Source: Georgenia sp. TF02-10
GTDB lineage: Bacteria; Actinomycetota; Actinomycetes; Actinomycetales; Actinomycetaceae
Length of the DNA: 64,000 nt
Assembly: GCF_022759505.1 (NCBI RefSeq)
Contig: NZ_CP094289.1
Coordinates: forward strand, 1,860,001 to 1,924,000
Reading direction: 5' to 3'
This document shows, piece by piece, positions 44,791 through 53,336 of this stretch. A model generated the notes under the pieces. That model was not told the origin of the DNA. It ran no database searches and saw nothing but the letters and a program-made list of their open reading frames with translations. The first letter of the stretch is position 1, and every line of letters starts with the position of its first letter. The position numbers were made by a program, and so were the translations under genes.

Positions 44791-45773
44791 TAGGCGCTCG
44801 CCCCAGAGGCGGCATAGTCGGCGCGGAACGATGCGGCCTGCTCGAGGAACACGCCGCGGCCGGTCATGAGGGCCAGCGACTCGAACTGCTTCGTGACACC
44901 GCGGTGGTAGTTCGGGGGACGCCAGTCGGTGTCGATGCAGTACTGGGCCGCGCAGTAGTACGACAGCCCACCCGGGAGCCGGTAGGTGTCGAAGGTCTCG
45001 GCGACCGTGGTCGCCGCGCCGTCGAACAGCTGCGCAGCGTCCGGGTCACCGGTGCGCGTGGCGTAGTCGTAGAGGCCGAACGCGGCGTAGATGTGCCCGT
45101 TGACGACCTGGGTCGGCGCCACCGCGTCGTCGACGTACTCCTCGAACCACAGGTGCCCGTCGACGACGTGGGCGAACCACGGGCCGCCCTCGCCCGGGCG
45201 TGCGTCGAAGGTCCTGGCCGTGGCGTCCGCGGCGTCCGTCCACCGGTCGTCGTCGGTCTCGGCGTGCAGGCGCACGAACAGCGAGAGGGCTTGGCCCTGC
45301 GCCATCCCGGAGTACCACGGCGCGGTGAGGGTCTGGGCCTCGTCGTCGTGGAGTTGGTAGTCGAAGCCGTAGGGGAACCAGAGCGCGCCGGCCCGCTCCT
45401 CGGCCCCGTCCAGCAGCGCCTCGGCGTTGGCGACCGCCCGGTCGAGGTACTCCCTGGTGCCGGTGGTCCGGTAGGACTCGAGCATGTACAAGGCATAGTG
45501 GGCCAGGGACACCGGGTGGTAGATCGGCCCGGCCTGGTCCGGCCATGTCACCTGCAGCACCCCGGCACCGTCGACGGGCCGGTCTGGGTCCTCCAGCGGC
45601 AGGACGGTCTCGGGGGTCCGGGCGTAGGGCTCCGGGGTGATCGCCCGCGGCTCGGCGCCGGTCATCGCGTAGTCCGGGACGTCGGCCACCGCGTCACCCG
45701 GGGCGGGCAGGCTGCTGCTGCACCCGGCCAGCAGGGCAGCGACCAGTATCAGGGCGGGCAGGGTCCGTTTCAC
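44790..45773 (-). CDS. Lipoprotein with D-glucuronyl C5-epimerase-like domain
   Basis: VKRTLPALILVAALLAGCSSS is a lipoprotein signal. The mature part matches the glucuronyl C5-epimerase C-terminal family: YHPVSLAHYALYMLESYRTTGTREYLDRAVANAEALL, ALWFPYGFDYQLHDDEAQTLTAPWYSGMAQGQALSLFVRLH and VVNGHIYAAFGLYDYATRTGD. The protein has 327 residues. GTG 45773 has GGAGG immediately adjacent, which is unusually close. The open frame upstream is an SDR fragment, not part of this gene. Bacterial substrates are not established. Confidence 0.75.
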   Translation of the reverse strand: MKRTLPALILVAALLAGCSSSLPAPGDAVADVPDYAMTGAEPRAITPEPYARTPETVLPLEDPDRPVDGAGVLQVTWPDQAGPIYHPVSLAHYALYMLESYRTTGTREYLDRAVANAEALLDGAEERAGALWFPYGFDYQLHDDEAQTLTAPWYSGMAQGQALSLFVRLHAETDDDRWTDAADATARTFDARPGEGGPWFAHVVDGHLWFEEYVDDAVAPTQVVNGHIYAAFGLYDYATRTGDPDAAQLFDGAATTVAETFDTYRLPGGLSYYCAAQYCIDTDWRPPNYHRGVTKQFESLALMTGRGVFLEQAASFRADYAASGASA

Positions 45774-45841
45774 CCTCCGAGAATACGATTTCTTCCCGTC
45801 CGGATCTCGGTACCTCGGCTCGGATCGGCGGCAGCTGTTTC

Positions 45842-45976
45842 GGCGCAGGTGGCGACTGCGCAGCGCCGGCCGGCCGGAGGCGCTCTTCTTCTCCTCGAGC
45901 CGTCCCATGGCGGTGTCGAATGTGCCGGGGGAGACGGACAGGACGAGCGCGCCCTTCCCCCCGAACGCGGCGCCTA
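45842..45976 (-). pseudogene. Fragment of an SDR gene, near-identical to part of the SDR at 50.0 kb
   Basis: The minus strand reads AAFGGKGALVLSVSPGTFDT then AMGRLEEKKSASGR, against GAFGAKGARVLSVSPGTFDT and AIGRLEEKSGSGR in the intact gene at 50027. DNA identity is high over about 85 bases and weaker for another 45. It has no start, no Rossmann part and no end. Confidence 0.8.
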
Positions 45977-46005
45977 TCTGGCCGGGCTTCCGCAGGTGGA
46001 AGGCG

Positions 46006-46135
46006 CATCGAGGGCCTTCGGGTAGGTGCGACCTGCTGGCCCGGGGCCACGACAACCCGGCGATCGCACGCAGGCCGTCCTCGGCCCCAAGACCGTTCGA
46101 ACCACGTCGCCGACGTCCTCGGCCACGCGCGCGGT
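46006..46135 (+). pseudogene. Decayed LuxR-type HTH fragment
   Basis: DLLARGHDNPAIARR in one frame, then VLGPKTVR in a second and NHVADVLG in a third together rebuild a LuxR C-terminal HTH (pattern LLARGxxNxxIARRLxLSxKTVRNHVxxVLxKL). Frameshifts separate the pieces. The receiver or sensor part is missing. Confidence 0.6.
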
Positions 46136-46219
46136 CCCGAACCGGACCGCAGCCGCGGTCCTCGCGCGGCAGTCAGGGCTCGATGGCCCTGGGGAACCGC
46201 GGCCAGGAACCTGAGGAGC

Positions 46220-46882
46220 TCACGACGACGACGCCGGCAGCAGCCCGAGGTGGAGCGCGCGCAGCACCGCGCGGGTGCGGTCCCTGACGCCGAGCTTCGC
46301 CAGGACGGTGGAGATGTGGTTCTTCACCGTGCCCTCGGCGAGGAACAGCGCATCGGCGATCTCCCGGTTGGTGAATCCGCTGGCCAGCAGCCTGAGGATC
46401 TGGGTCTCCCGCGGCGTGAGCGGCTCAGGGGTGGGCAGGTGGGTGAAGTCGTCGGGCTGCGGACGGGACCCGATGGTGCGCAGCAGCCGCTCGGTGAGCG
46501 CCGGCTGGACGAGCGTTCCGCCGGCGGCGAGCGTGCGGATCGCGCCGACGAGCTCGTCCAGCGCGACGTCCTTGAGGAGGTAGCCGCGCGCCCCGGCGCG
46601 CAGGGCACGCAGGACGAGCTCGTCGTCGTCGAAGGTGGTGAGGACGAGGACCGGCACCTCGCTGCCGCGCTCGCGCAGGGCCTCGAGCGTGGCGATGCCG
46701 TCGCGGCCGGGCATGCGGAGGTCGAGGAGCAGGACGTCGGGGTCCAGCGCGGCCACCTGGGCCAGTGCCTCGTCGCCGTCGGCGGCGTGCCCGGCGACGG
46801 CGACCTCCTTGCTGATGGCGAGCAGGCTCTCCAGCCCCTGCCGCATGAGGGTCTGGTCGTCGGCGATGACGACGCGGATCAC
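46220..46882 (-). CDS. NarL/LuxR-family response regulator
   Basis: 220 residues. The receiver domain begins IRVVIADDQTLMRQGLESLL; Asp 54 in VLLLDLRMPGRDG is the phosphorylation site. The C-terminal HTH is LTPRETQILRLLASGFTNREIADALFLAEGTVKNHISTVLAKLGVRDRTRAV. The GTG overlaps the kinase stop (GTGA). It probably controls the divergent ABC exporter. Confidence 0.93.
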   Translation of the reverse strand: MIRVVIADDQTLMRQGLESLLAISKEVAVAGHAADGDEALAQVAALDPDVLLLDLRMPGRDGIATLEALRERGSEVPVLVLTTFDDDELVLRALRAGARGYLLKDVALDELVGAIRTLAAGGTLVQPALTERLLRTIGSRPQPDDFTHLPTPEPLTPRETQILRLLASGFTNREIADALFLAEGTVKNHISTVLAKLGVRDRTRAVLRALHLGLLPASSS

Positions 46883-48033
46883 GCCGGAGCTCCCGCACGG
46901 ACGGGCAGCTCCACGCGCACCCGGAAGCCGTCCGAACCGTCGAGCTCCACCCGGCCGCCGAGGGCCGCGGCGCGCTCCCGCAGGCCGTTGAGCCCGTTGC
47001 CGGGGACGACGGACGCGACGCCCCAGCCGTCGTCCCGGGCCTCCAGGCGTAGGGCTCCGTCGACCTCGGCGAGGGTGATCCACAGGTTCTCCGCCTCCGA
47101 GTGGCGGATGGTGTTGGTGGCGATCTCCTGCACGGCGCGGACGACGGCCGCCGCGTGGTCGTCGTCGGCCCCGAGCCCCGGCTCGACGTCGAGGTGCACC
47201 CGTGGGTGCGGGATCTCCTCGGTGACCTGGGCGAGCGCGCCGGCCAGGTCGAAGCTGCGCCGCCGCTCGGTGCCCACGACGGAGCGCACGTCGGCGAGCA
47301 GGTCCTTGGCGAGTCCACGGGCGCGGAGCACGTGCTCCCGGCCCAGTCCCTCGACGCGGTGGGTCGCCACCTCGAGCTCCACCGACAGGACGGTGAGCTG
47401 GTGACCGAGGAGGTCGTGCAGCTCGCGGGAGATCCGCAGCCGCTCCTGGGCCTGGCTCGACTCGGCGAGCAGCGCGCTCGTGCTGCGCAGCTCGACGTGC
47501 GCGACGCCCAGCTCCCGCAGGGCCTCCTCGACCCGACGCTGGCTCCACATCATCGCGGCGCTCGCGGCCTGGAGCAGGGCGTAGAGGAACGTCACGAGGA
47601 GCATCTCGACGGGCGGGTTCGGCCGCTCGACCAGCGGACCGAGCGCGGCGCCGGCGGCGAGCACGACTGCGGAGTTCCACAGCACGACCCCGGTGATCCC
47701 GCGAAGCTCCAGGTGCAGGCTGGCGATGGCCGCTGACAGGACGAGCAGGATGAGGCTCAGGCCTCCGCGGCTGGGGGAGAGCAGCACGATCGCGTTGCTC
47801 AGCAGCACCGGGGCGGCTATGAGCAGCAGCCGGCCGCGCGGCGTCGCCGGGGTCCGGCGGACGCTCGCCACCACCAGGGCGGCGAGGTAGCCCACGAACA
47901 CGACGAGCCACGGCACGAAGTACGTCCACGACCCGACTGCGAGGACGCCGCTGCCCTCCACCACGCCGATGAGCACGCAGAGGACGAGCATGCTCGCACC
48001 GGCCCAGATCTGGACCCGGCTGCTGCCTGCCAT
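46879..48033 (-). CDS. Two-component sensor histidine kinase (HPK7/NarX-like)
   Basis: 384 residues with about five N-terminal membrane segments (residues 10-155), then the HisKA_3 phosphoacceptor helix RLRISRELHDLLGHQLTVLSVELEVA with its His. A HATPase domain follows, with VQEIATNTIRHSEAENLWITL (N box) and VPGNGLNGLRERAAALGG (G box). No extracytoplasmic sensor domain is evident; such kinases often sense membrane stress. It is co-transcribed with the regulator and divergent from the ABC genes, a common Bce/Lia-like arrangement. Confidence 0.92.
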   Translation of the reverse strand: MAGSSRVQIWAGASMLVLCVLIGVVEGSGVLAVGSWTYFVPWLVVFVGYLAALVVASVRRTPATPRGRLLLIAAPVLLSNAIVLLSPSRGGLSLILLVLSAAIASLHLELRGITGVVLWNSAVVLAAGAALGPLVERPNPPVEMLLVTFLYALLQAASAAMMWSQRRVEEALRELGVAHVELRSTSALLAESSQAQERLRISRELHDLLGHQLTVLSVELEVATHRVEGLGREHVLRARGLAKDLLADVRSVVGTERRRSFDLAGALAQVTEEIPHPRVHLDVEPGLGADDDHAAAVVRAVQEIATNTIRHSEAENLWITLAEVDGALRLEARDDGWGVASVVPGNGLNGLRERAAALGGRVELDGSDGFRVRVELPVRAGAPA

Positions 48034-48246
48034 GGCCTCACCCTACGGAGCACGTCGGCCCACGGTCAGGTGCCGGAAGTCATGGGCGGTACCGGTGACA
48101 ACCGGCAGATGTGGCCGGCAGGTTCACGTTCCTAGCGTGGTCGGTGCACCGGTTGGAGGACGGGTGCCGTGCCGCGGCGGCGGCCACGTGGCTCGTGGCC
48201 GTCCGCCGCGGCATCCAGGACGAACATCCAGGACGAAGGAGGAACG

Positions 48247-49185
48247 ATGCCGGTCGTCGAGATCGAGGACCTGCGCAAGAGCTACGGGGGCCGCGCCGTC
48301 GTCGACGGCGTGAGCCTCGCCGTCGAGCGCGGGGAGATCGTCGGGATCCTCGGCCGCAACGGGGCGGGCAAGACGACGACGGTCGAGTGCGCCGTCGGGC
48401 TGCGCGAGCCCGACGGCGGGCGGGTGCGCGTCCTCGGCGTCGACCCGCGCGAGGAACGCGCCCGGGTGCAGCAGGTGGTGGGCGTGCAGCTGCAGCGGGA
48501 GTTCCTGCACCCGAGCCTCACCGTCATCGAGCTCGTGCGGATGTACCGCTCCTTCTACCGCGACGGACTCGACCCGGACGGCCTCCTCGAGCGCCTCGGC
48601 CTGGCCGAGGTACGCGGCACCCGGTACGAGAACCTCTCGGGCGGCCAGGGACAACGGCTGAGCATCGCCCTCGCCCTCGTCGGCCGGCCGCGGCTGGCGG
48701 TGCTCGACGAGCTGACGACCGGTCTCGACTCGAGCGCGCGTCGCGGCATGTGGCGACTGATCGAGGAGATGCGCGAGGACGGCATCACGGTCGTCCTCGT
48801 CACGCACTTCATGGAGGAGGCCGAGCGTCTCTGCGACCGGATCGCGGTCCTCGACGCCGGGCGGCTCGTCGCGCTCGACAGCCCGGAGGGGCTCATCCGG
48901 CAGGTCGCAGGGGCCGACCGCCTGAGCTTCCGTGTTCACGCACCGCTCGAGCCGTCCCTGCTCACCGCCCTGCCCGGGGTCGAGGACGTGACGGTCGAGG
49001 CCGGGTACGTGACCGTCATCGGTCGCGGCGACCTCGTCCGGGAGGTGGCCGGAGCGCTCCTGCGCCACGAGGTGCCCGCGACCGACTTCCGCACGCACAG
49101 CGCCACGCTCGACGACGCCTTCCTCCGGCTCACCGGGCACGAGCTCGGCGAGCCGGCACCCGACCTCGAGAGGACTGCACGATGA
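48247..49185 (+). CDS. ABC exporter ATP-binding protein
   Basis: 312 residues. Walker A GRNGAGKTTTVE, signature LSGGQGQRLSIALAL, Walker B LAVLDELTTGLD (Leu replaces the usual Pro after the catalytic Glu) and H-loop VTHFMEEAERLC. A DrrA-like C-terminal extension follows. ATG 48247 with GAAGGAGGAAC upstream fits well. It overlaps the permease gene by 4 bases. The transported compound is unknown; multidrug or lantibiotic export is typical. Confidence 0.93.
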   Translation: MPVVEIEDLRKSYGGRAVVDGVSLAVERGEIVGILGRNGAGKTTTVECAVGLREPDGGRVRVLGVDPREERARVQQVVGVQLQREFLHPSLTVIELVRMYRSFYRDGLDPDGLLERLGLAEVRGTRYENLSGGQGQRLSIALALVGRPRLAVLDELTTGLDSSARRGMWRLIEEMREDGITVVLVTHFMEEAERLCDRIAVLDAGRLVALDSPEGLIRQVAGADRLSFRVHAPLEPSLLTALPGVEDVTVEAGYVTVIGRGDLVREVAGALLRHEVPATDFRTHSATLDDAFLRLTGHELGEPAPDLERTAR

Positions 49186-49955
49186 CGACGACGCTGCCGC
49201 CCGCGCACCGCGTCCCGGCGGCCGCCTGGGGCCACCTCCTGCGCGCCGAGGCGCTGATGGTCACTCGCGACACCTCCGGGCTCATCATCCCGATCGGCCT
49301 GCCTGCCCTGCTCCTCGTGATGAACGGCCTCACCCAGGACGGGGACCAGGTGCTGCCCGGGGGGTCGACCGTGATGAACGCGATCATCATGCCCCTGACC
49401 GTCGCGATGGTCATCGCCCTCGTCGGCGTGGTGAACATGCCCTCCTTCCTCGCGACCTACCGCAAGTACGGCATCCTGCGCCGCCTGGCCGTGACTCCGG
49501 CGCGGCCGGCGATGATCCTCGCCGCGCAGATGCTGGTCAGCCTGGCGCAGGTGCTCCTCGGGGTCGGGCTCATGCTGGTGGTCGGGGCGACGTTCTTCGG
49601 CGTCACGCTGCCGGTGAGCCCGGGCTGGGCACTGCTCGTCGGCGGGCTGACGGTGGCCGCGATGTACGGGATCGGGACGCTCGTCGCGGCCCTGGCTCCA
49701 ACGGTCAACGCCGCGCTCGCGCTCGGTCTGGTCGCCTTCTTCCTCATGCTCGCGCTCGGTGGTGGCTTCGGGCCGATGGCCGCCCTCCCGGAGGTGCTCC
49801 AGACGGTGGGTGAGACGCTGCCGTACGGTGCGGGGAACTCCGCGCTCTCCGCGGCGTGGACCGGTGAGCAGCCGCAGACCGCACACCTCGTGACGCTCGG
49901 CGCCTGGGCCGCGGTGACCGGCGCACTGGCGGCCCGCTTCTTCCGTTGGGTCTGA
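49182..49955 (+). CDS. ABC-2 type transporter permease
   Basis: 257 residues with six hydrophobic segments (for example GLIIPIGLPALLLVMNGL, IIMPLTVAMVIALVGVVNMP, MILAAQMLVSLAQVLLGVGLML). The motif RKYGILRRLAVTPARP between helices 2 and 3 is the conserved cytosolic loop of DrrB/YhfI-type permeases. The ATG overlaps the ATPase stop. It forms the membrane part of the exporter next to the two-component system. Confidence 0.92.
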   Translation: MTTTLPPAHRVPAAAWGHLLRAEALMVTRDTSGLIIPIGLPALLLVMNGLTQDGDQVLPGGSTVMNAIIMPLTVAMVIALVGVVNMPSFLATYRKYGILRRLAVTPARPAMILAAQMLVSLAQVLLGVGLMLVVGATFFGVTLPVSPGWALLVGGLTVAAMYGIGTLVAALAPTVNAALALGLVAFFLMLALGGGFGPMAALPEVLQTVGETLPYGAGNSALSAAWTGEQPQTAHLVTLGAWAAVTGALAARFFRWV

Positions 49956-50026
49956 CCCCGGGCGCACGATCCCGCTCTCGGCGGAGGACGTGGCGAGGCC
50001 GCCGCCCGTGCGGGTGCCCGGCCCAG

Positions 50027-50869
50027 TCAGCTCCCCCGCGCCATGGCGATCATGCCCTTCAGGCCCATCCCGGCGCGGGTGCCGCCGTCGCAGAGGATGT
50101 CGGTGCCGGTGAGGTAGCCGGGCCGGGTGCTGGCGCAGAAGGCGAGGTGCTCGGCGATCTCCTCGGGACGGCCGTAGCGCCTGAGCGCGGCGTAGTCGAC
50201 CAGCCGGCCCGAGCCGCTCTTCTCCTCGAGCCGTCCAATGGCGGTGTCGAAGGTGCCGGGGGAGACGGACAGGACGCGCGCTCCCTTCGCCCCGAACGCG
50301 CCGGCCATCCGCCGGGTGTACCAGATGACGAAGCTCTTGCTAGAGGCGTAGGCGGACCCGGGGCGGCCCGACGCCGGGCCGAGGTTCGCCCTCGCGGTGA
50401 GCTTCTCGACGAAGCGGGCCGGGTCGGTGAGGGCGAGGCGGTAGGTGCGGGTCGGGTGCAGGACCGACGGCAGCATGTGCCCGGCGATGGAGGCGACGTT
50501 GACGAGCGCGAACCCCTCGGCCGCCGCGTCGAGGGCCGCCCGGGTGAGGTGGACGGTGCCCAGCGCGTTGATCCGGACGATCGCGGCGGCGTCGCCCATC
50601 TGCGGGCTGACGCCGGCCGTGTACACGACCGCCCGCAGGTCACCGGCCGCGCGGGCAGTGGCGAACAGGGCGGCGACCGATGCCCGGTCGGTGATGTCGC
50701 AGACGGCGGGGACGGCGTCGACGCCGTCGGCCCGCAGCCCCGCGGCGGCGGCCTCGACGCGGTCCCGGTCCAGGTCGGCGACGACGACGCGGTGGTCCCG
50801 CCCCATGATCCGCGCGGTGGCCAGGCCCATGCCGCCGGCGCCGCCGGTGACGATCGCCGTCGGGCTCAC
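50027..50869 (-). CDS. Short-chain dehydrogenase/reductase
   Basis: 280 residues. The cofactor motif is TAIVTGGAGGMGLATARIMG with DLDRDR suggesting NAD preference. VYTAGVSP, FALVNVASIAGHM, the catalytic YASSKSF and the end YLTGTDILCDGGTRAGM are present. Between VASIAG and YASSK there is an insert containing TRTYRLALTDPARFVEKL. GTG 50869. A truncated near-copy lies at 45.9 kb. It neighbours an esterase gene 41 bases away on the same strand. Confidence 0.9.
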   Translation of the reverse strand: MSPTAIVTGGAGGMGLATARIMGRDHRVVVADLDRDRVEAAAAGLRADGVDAVPAVCDITDRASVAALFATARAAGDLRAVVYTAGVSPQMGDAAAIVRINALGTVHLTRAALDAAAEGFALVNVASIAGHMLPSVLHPTRTYRLALTDPARFVEKLTARANLGPASGRPGSAYASSKSFVIWYTRRMAGAFGAKGARVLSVSPGTFDTAIGRLEEKSGSGRLVDYAALRRYGRPEEIAEHLAFCASTRPGYLTGTDILCDGGTRAGMGLKGMIAMARGS

Positions 50870-50910
50870 CTCGTCTCGCCCTCGTGCGGTGAGGTCCCGG
50901 CCTCGCTCGG

Positions 50911-51873
50911 TTATGCCCCGGCCGTGCCGGGGTCGGGTGCGACCTGGCGAGCGAGCCAGTCGCGGGAGCGGGCGACGTAGCGCCGGGCGAGGTCGGTGCT
51001 CGCGGCGAGCGACTCGAAGCCGTGCGGGGCGCCCGGCACGACGTCGAGGGTGCAGTCCACGCCCGCGGCGGTCAGTGCCTGGGCGTAGTCGCGGTCCTCG
51101 GCGAAGAACAGCTCGATGTCGCCGGTCCCGATCCATGCCGGCGGCAGCCCGGACAGGTCCGCCCGCCGGGCGGGCGCGGCGTAGGGCGCGACGCCGTCGC
51201 CGCCGGGCTCCTGGCCGAGGTAGGCGCGCCAGCCGGCGTGGTTGGAGCTGTTGTTCCAGACGAAGTGCCGCACCGCGTCGAGCTCACGGTTCGCGGCGGT
51301 GCGGTCATCCAGCATGGGGCAGAACAGCCACTGCGCGGCCGGCTGCGGCCCGCCCTCGTCGTGCAGCCGCTGGACCAGGCCCGCGGCGAGACCCCCGCCG
51401 GCGCTCTGCCCGCCGACGGCGACCCGGGCCGGGTCGATCCCGCGCTCGGCCGCGTGCGCGACGAGCCAGCGCCAGACCGTGTGGCAGTCGTCCAGCGGGG
51501 CGGGGAAGGGATGCTCCGGGGCGAGCCGGTAGTCCGCGGAGACCACGGTGATCCCCAGCTCGCGGGCGATGCTGGTGCACCGGGCCTGGTCCTGGACGGC
51601 GGCACCGATCAGCATGCCCCCGCCGTGGAGCCACAGCAGCGCCCCGCCGTTCCCGCCCCCGGCGGGGGTGAAGACGTGCGCCGCCGTCCCGGGGCCGAGG
51701 TCGACCCGCTCGTACCGCACGTCCGGCGGGGTCTCCGGGTTCGGCAGCAGGGTCAGCGCCGCCCTGGTCAGCCTGCGCTGCCAGCCGTGCCGGACGGGCG
51801 GGTTGGGGAAGAACCGGAACGTGCGCCGCAGCTGCGGATCCAGGACGTCCGGCGTCAGCCGACGTGTCACCAT
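50911..51873 (-). CDS. Alpha/beta hydrolase of the hormone-sensitive lipase (HSL) family
   Basis: 320 residues. HGGGMLIGAAVQD is the HSL oxyanion motif, and VGGQSAGGGLAAG holds the nucleophile Ser. GTGDIELFFAEDRDYAQAL carries the acid, and GAPHGFESLA the His. ATG 51873 with AAGGAGGCAGC is a strong start. It probably forms an operon with the SDR gene (ester hydrolysis plus oxidation) and is divergent from a TetR gene. Confidence 0.92.
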   Translation of the reverse strand: MVTRRLTPDVLDPQLRRTFRFFPNPPVRHGWQRRLTRAALTLLPNPETPPDVRYERVDLGPGTAAHVFTPAGGGNGGALLWLHGGGMLIGAAVQDQARCTSIARELGITVVSADYRLAPEHPFPAPLDDCHTVWRWLVAHAAERGIDPARVAVGGQSAGGGLAAGLVQRLHDEGGPQPAAQWLFCPMLDDRTAANRELDAVRHFVWNNSSNHAGWRAYLGQEPGGDGVAPYAAPARRADLSGLPPAWIGTGDIELFFAEDRDYAQALTAAGVDCTLDVVPGAPHGFESLAASTDLARRYVARSRDWLARQVAPDPGTAGA

Positions 51874-51903
51874 GCTGCCTCCTTCGGTACTTGTGTCATC
51901 GCG

Positions 51904-51932
51904 ACGATACGAGACACAGTGTCCAGCGTCGT
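51904..51932. promoter_or_regulatory. Palindromic operator between esterase and tetR
   Basis: GACAC-A-GTGTC (51913-51923) is flanked by ACGA and TCGT at equal distances, giving a 29-bp pseudo-palindrome centred at 51918. It lies in the 82-base divergent spacer. Confidence 0.6.
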
Positions 51933-51955
51933 GAGTGTAGCCGTAGGGTCGAGAG

Positions 51956-52630
51956 ATGGCGCAGCAGCGTGCACCGGGCAGACCCAGGAGCCAGCGAGCG
52001 CGACGGGCGGTGCTGGCCGCCACCGCGGCCCTGCTCCGCGAGGTCGGCTACGACCGGCTCGCCATCGACGCCATCGCCGCCCGGGCGGGCGTGTCGCGGC
52101 AGACGATCTACCGGTGGTGGCCGTCCCGGGCGGACATCGTGGCCGAGACGGTCCGCGACCGGGCCGAGGGGCTGGTGGCGGCGCCGCCGGTGGGCACCGG
52201 CGACCTCCACGGTGAGCTGCGCACCTGGCTGGCGCAGGTCGTCCGCCAGCTTCAGGACGAGGACGCCGTCGCCCTCGTCCGCGCGCTGGTCGCGGCCGCC
52301 GCCGCCGACCCCGTCGACGCCGAGCGGCTGCACGCGGGCCTGACCGGCCCCGCGCACGACGGCGTCCTGGCCCGGCTGCAGGAGGGGGTCGCCCGGGGTC
52401 AGGTCCGCCCGGACGCCGACCTCGCCGCGGTGGTGGACGCCCTGTTCGGCTCCGTCCTGTACCTCGCGCTGATCGGCGAGCCGGTGACGCCCGACCGGGC
52501 AGACCGGATCCTCGACCTGCTCCTCGACGGCATCCGGCCGCCGTCGGCCGGCCCGCCGGGGGAGCGGGAGTCCGGTCCGCCGGCGGAGAGTGGCCCAGGT
52601 CGGCCCGGGGAGAAGGGCTCCGGCCCGTAG
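51956..52630 (+). CDS. TetR-family regulator
   Basis: 224 residues. HTH: RAVLAATAALLREVGYDRLAIDAIAARAGVSRQTIYRWWPSRADIVAE. The C-terminal ligand domain is TetR_C_11-like (AVALVRALVAAAAADP, LFGSVLYLALIGEPVTPDRADRILDLLLDG). A 25-residue Pro/Gly/Glu tail ends it. It probably represses the divergent esterase-SDR operon. Confidence 0.9.
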   Translation: MAQQRAPGRPRSQRARRAVLAATAALLREVGYDRLAIDAIAARAGVSRQTIYRWWPSRADIVAETVRDRAEGLVAAPPVGTGDLHGELRTWLAQVVRQLQDEDAVALVRALVAAAAADPVDAERLHAGLTGPAHDGVLARLQEGVARGQVRPDADLAAVVDALFGSVLYLALIGEPVTPDRADRILDLLLDGIRPPSAGPPGERESGPPAESGPGRPGEKGSGP

Positions 52631-52641
52631 CGCACCCCGCC

Positions 52642-53271
52642 TCACCGGGTCGCGGTCTCCGCCTCCGCCCCCGCCGGCCCGACCGGCTGGCCGGACACCT
52701 CGTACCCGAGGACCAGCGTGCCCAGGCTGGTGGTCCCCGCCGCCGTGAGCCGGAGCCGCCGGGGCCGGGGCAGGTCGCGGAACAGCCGCTTGCCGGTGCC
52801 GAGGAGCAGCGGGTGGACGAACAGCCGGAGCTCGTCGACGAGGTCGAGCAGCATCAGCTGGTGCACGAGCGCGCCGCTGCCGAGCACGGCCAGGTCCCCC
52901 TCGCCGTCGGCCTTGAGCCGCCCGACGGCGGCCCCGAGCTCGCCGTCCAGGACGTGCGCACCGGCCCAGTCCAGCCGGGTGAGGGTGCGGGTCGCGACGT
53001 ACTTCGGCGCCTGGTTGAGCCGGCGCGCCATCGGGACGTCGTCGGGCTGGTACGGCCAGTACGCCGCCATCTTCTCGTAGGTGCGCCGGCCGAAGAGATA
53101 GGCCGAGGTGCGGTCCGGGCCGCCGGCGTCGACGGCCTCGTGGACGGCCGCCGCGTAGGGCCGGCCCCAGCCGCCGTGGGTGAACCCGCCGTCGGTGTCC
53201 TCCTCGGGCGAGCCGAGGCCCTGCATGACGCCGTCGACGGTGAGGAACTCGATGACAACCAGTCGTCGCAT
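52642..53271 (-). CDS. Dihydrofolate reductase-like (RibD C-terminal domain) protein
   Basis: 209 residues. MRRLVVIEFLTVDGVMQ and SAYLFGRRTYEKMAAYWP match the YyaP/YwjB group; DLAVLGSGALVHQLMLLDLVDELRLFVHPLLLGTGKRLF is the conserved C-terminal block. Homologues are usually annotated as DHFR-family reductases, but activity is mostly unproven. It is divergent from an AraC gene, a common pairing, and converges on tetR 11 bases away. Confidence 0.88.
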   Translation of the reverse strand: MRRLVVIEFLTVDGVMQGLGSPEEDTDGGFTHGGWGRPYAAAVHEAVDAGGPDRTSAYLFGRRTYEKMAAYWPYQPDDVPMARRLNQAPKYVATRTLTRLDWAGAHVLDGELGAAVGRLKADGEGDLAVLGSGALVHQLMLLDLVDELRLFVHPLLLGTGKRLFRDLPRPRRLRLTAAGTTSLGTLVLGYEVSGQPVGPAGAEAETATR

Positions 53272-53336
53272 GTCCCGATGCTGCCCCGGCGGAAGATGTG
53301 CTGGCTTGAAGGAACTTGACCGGGCATGCTGCCGGC

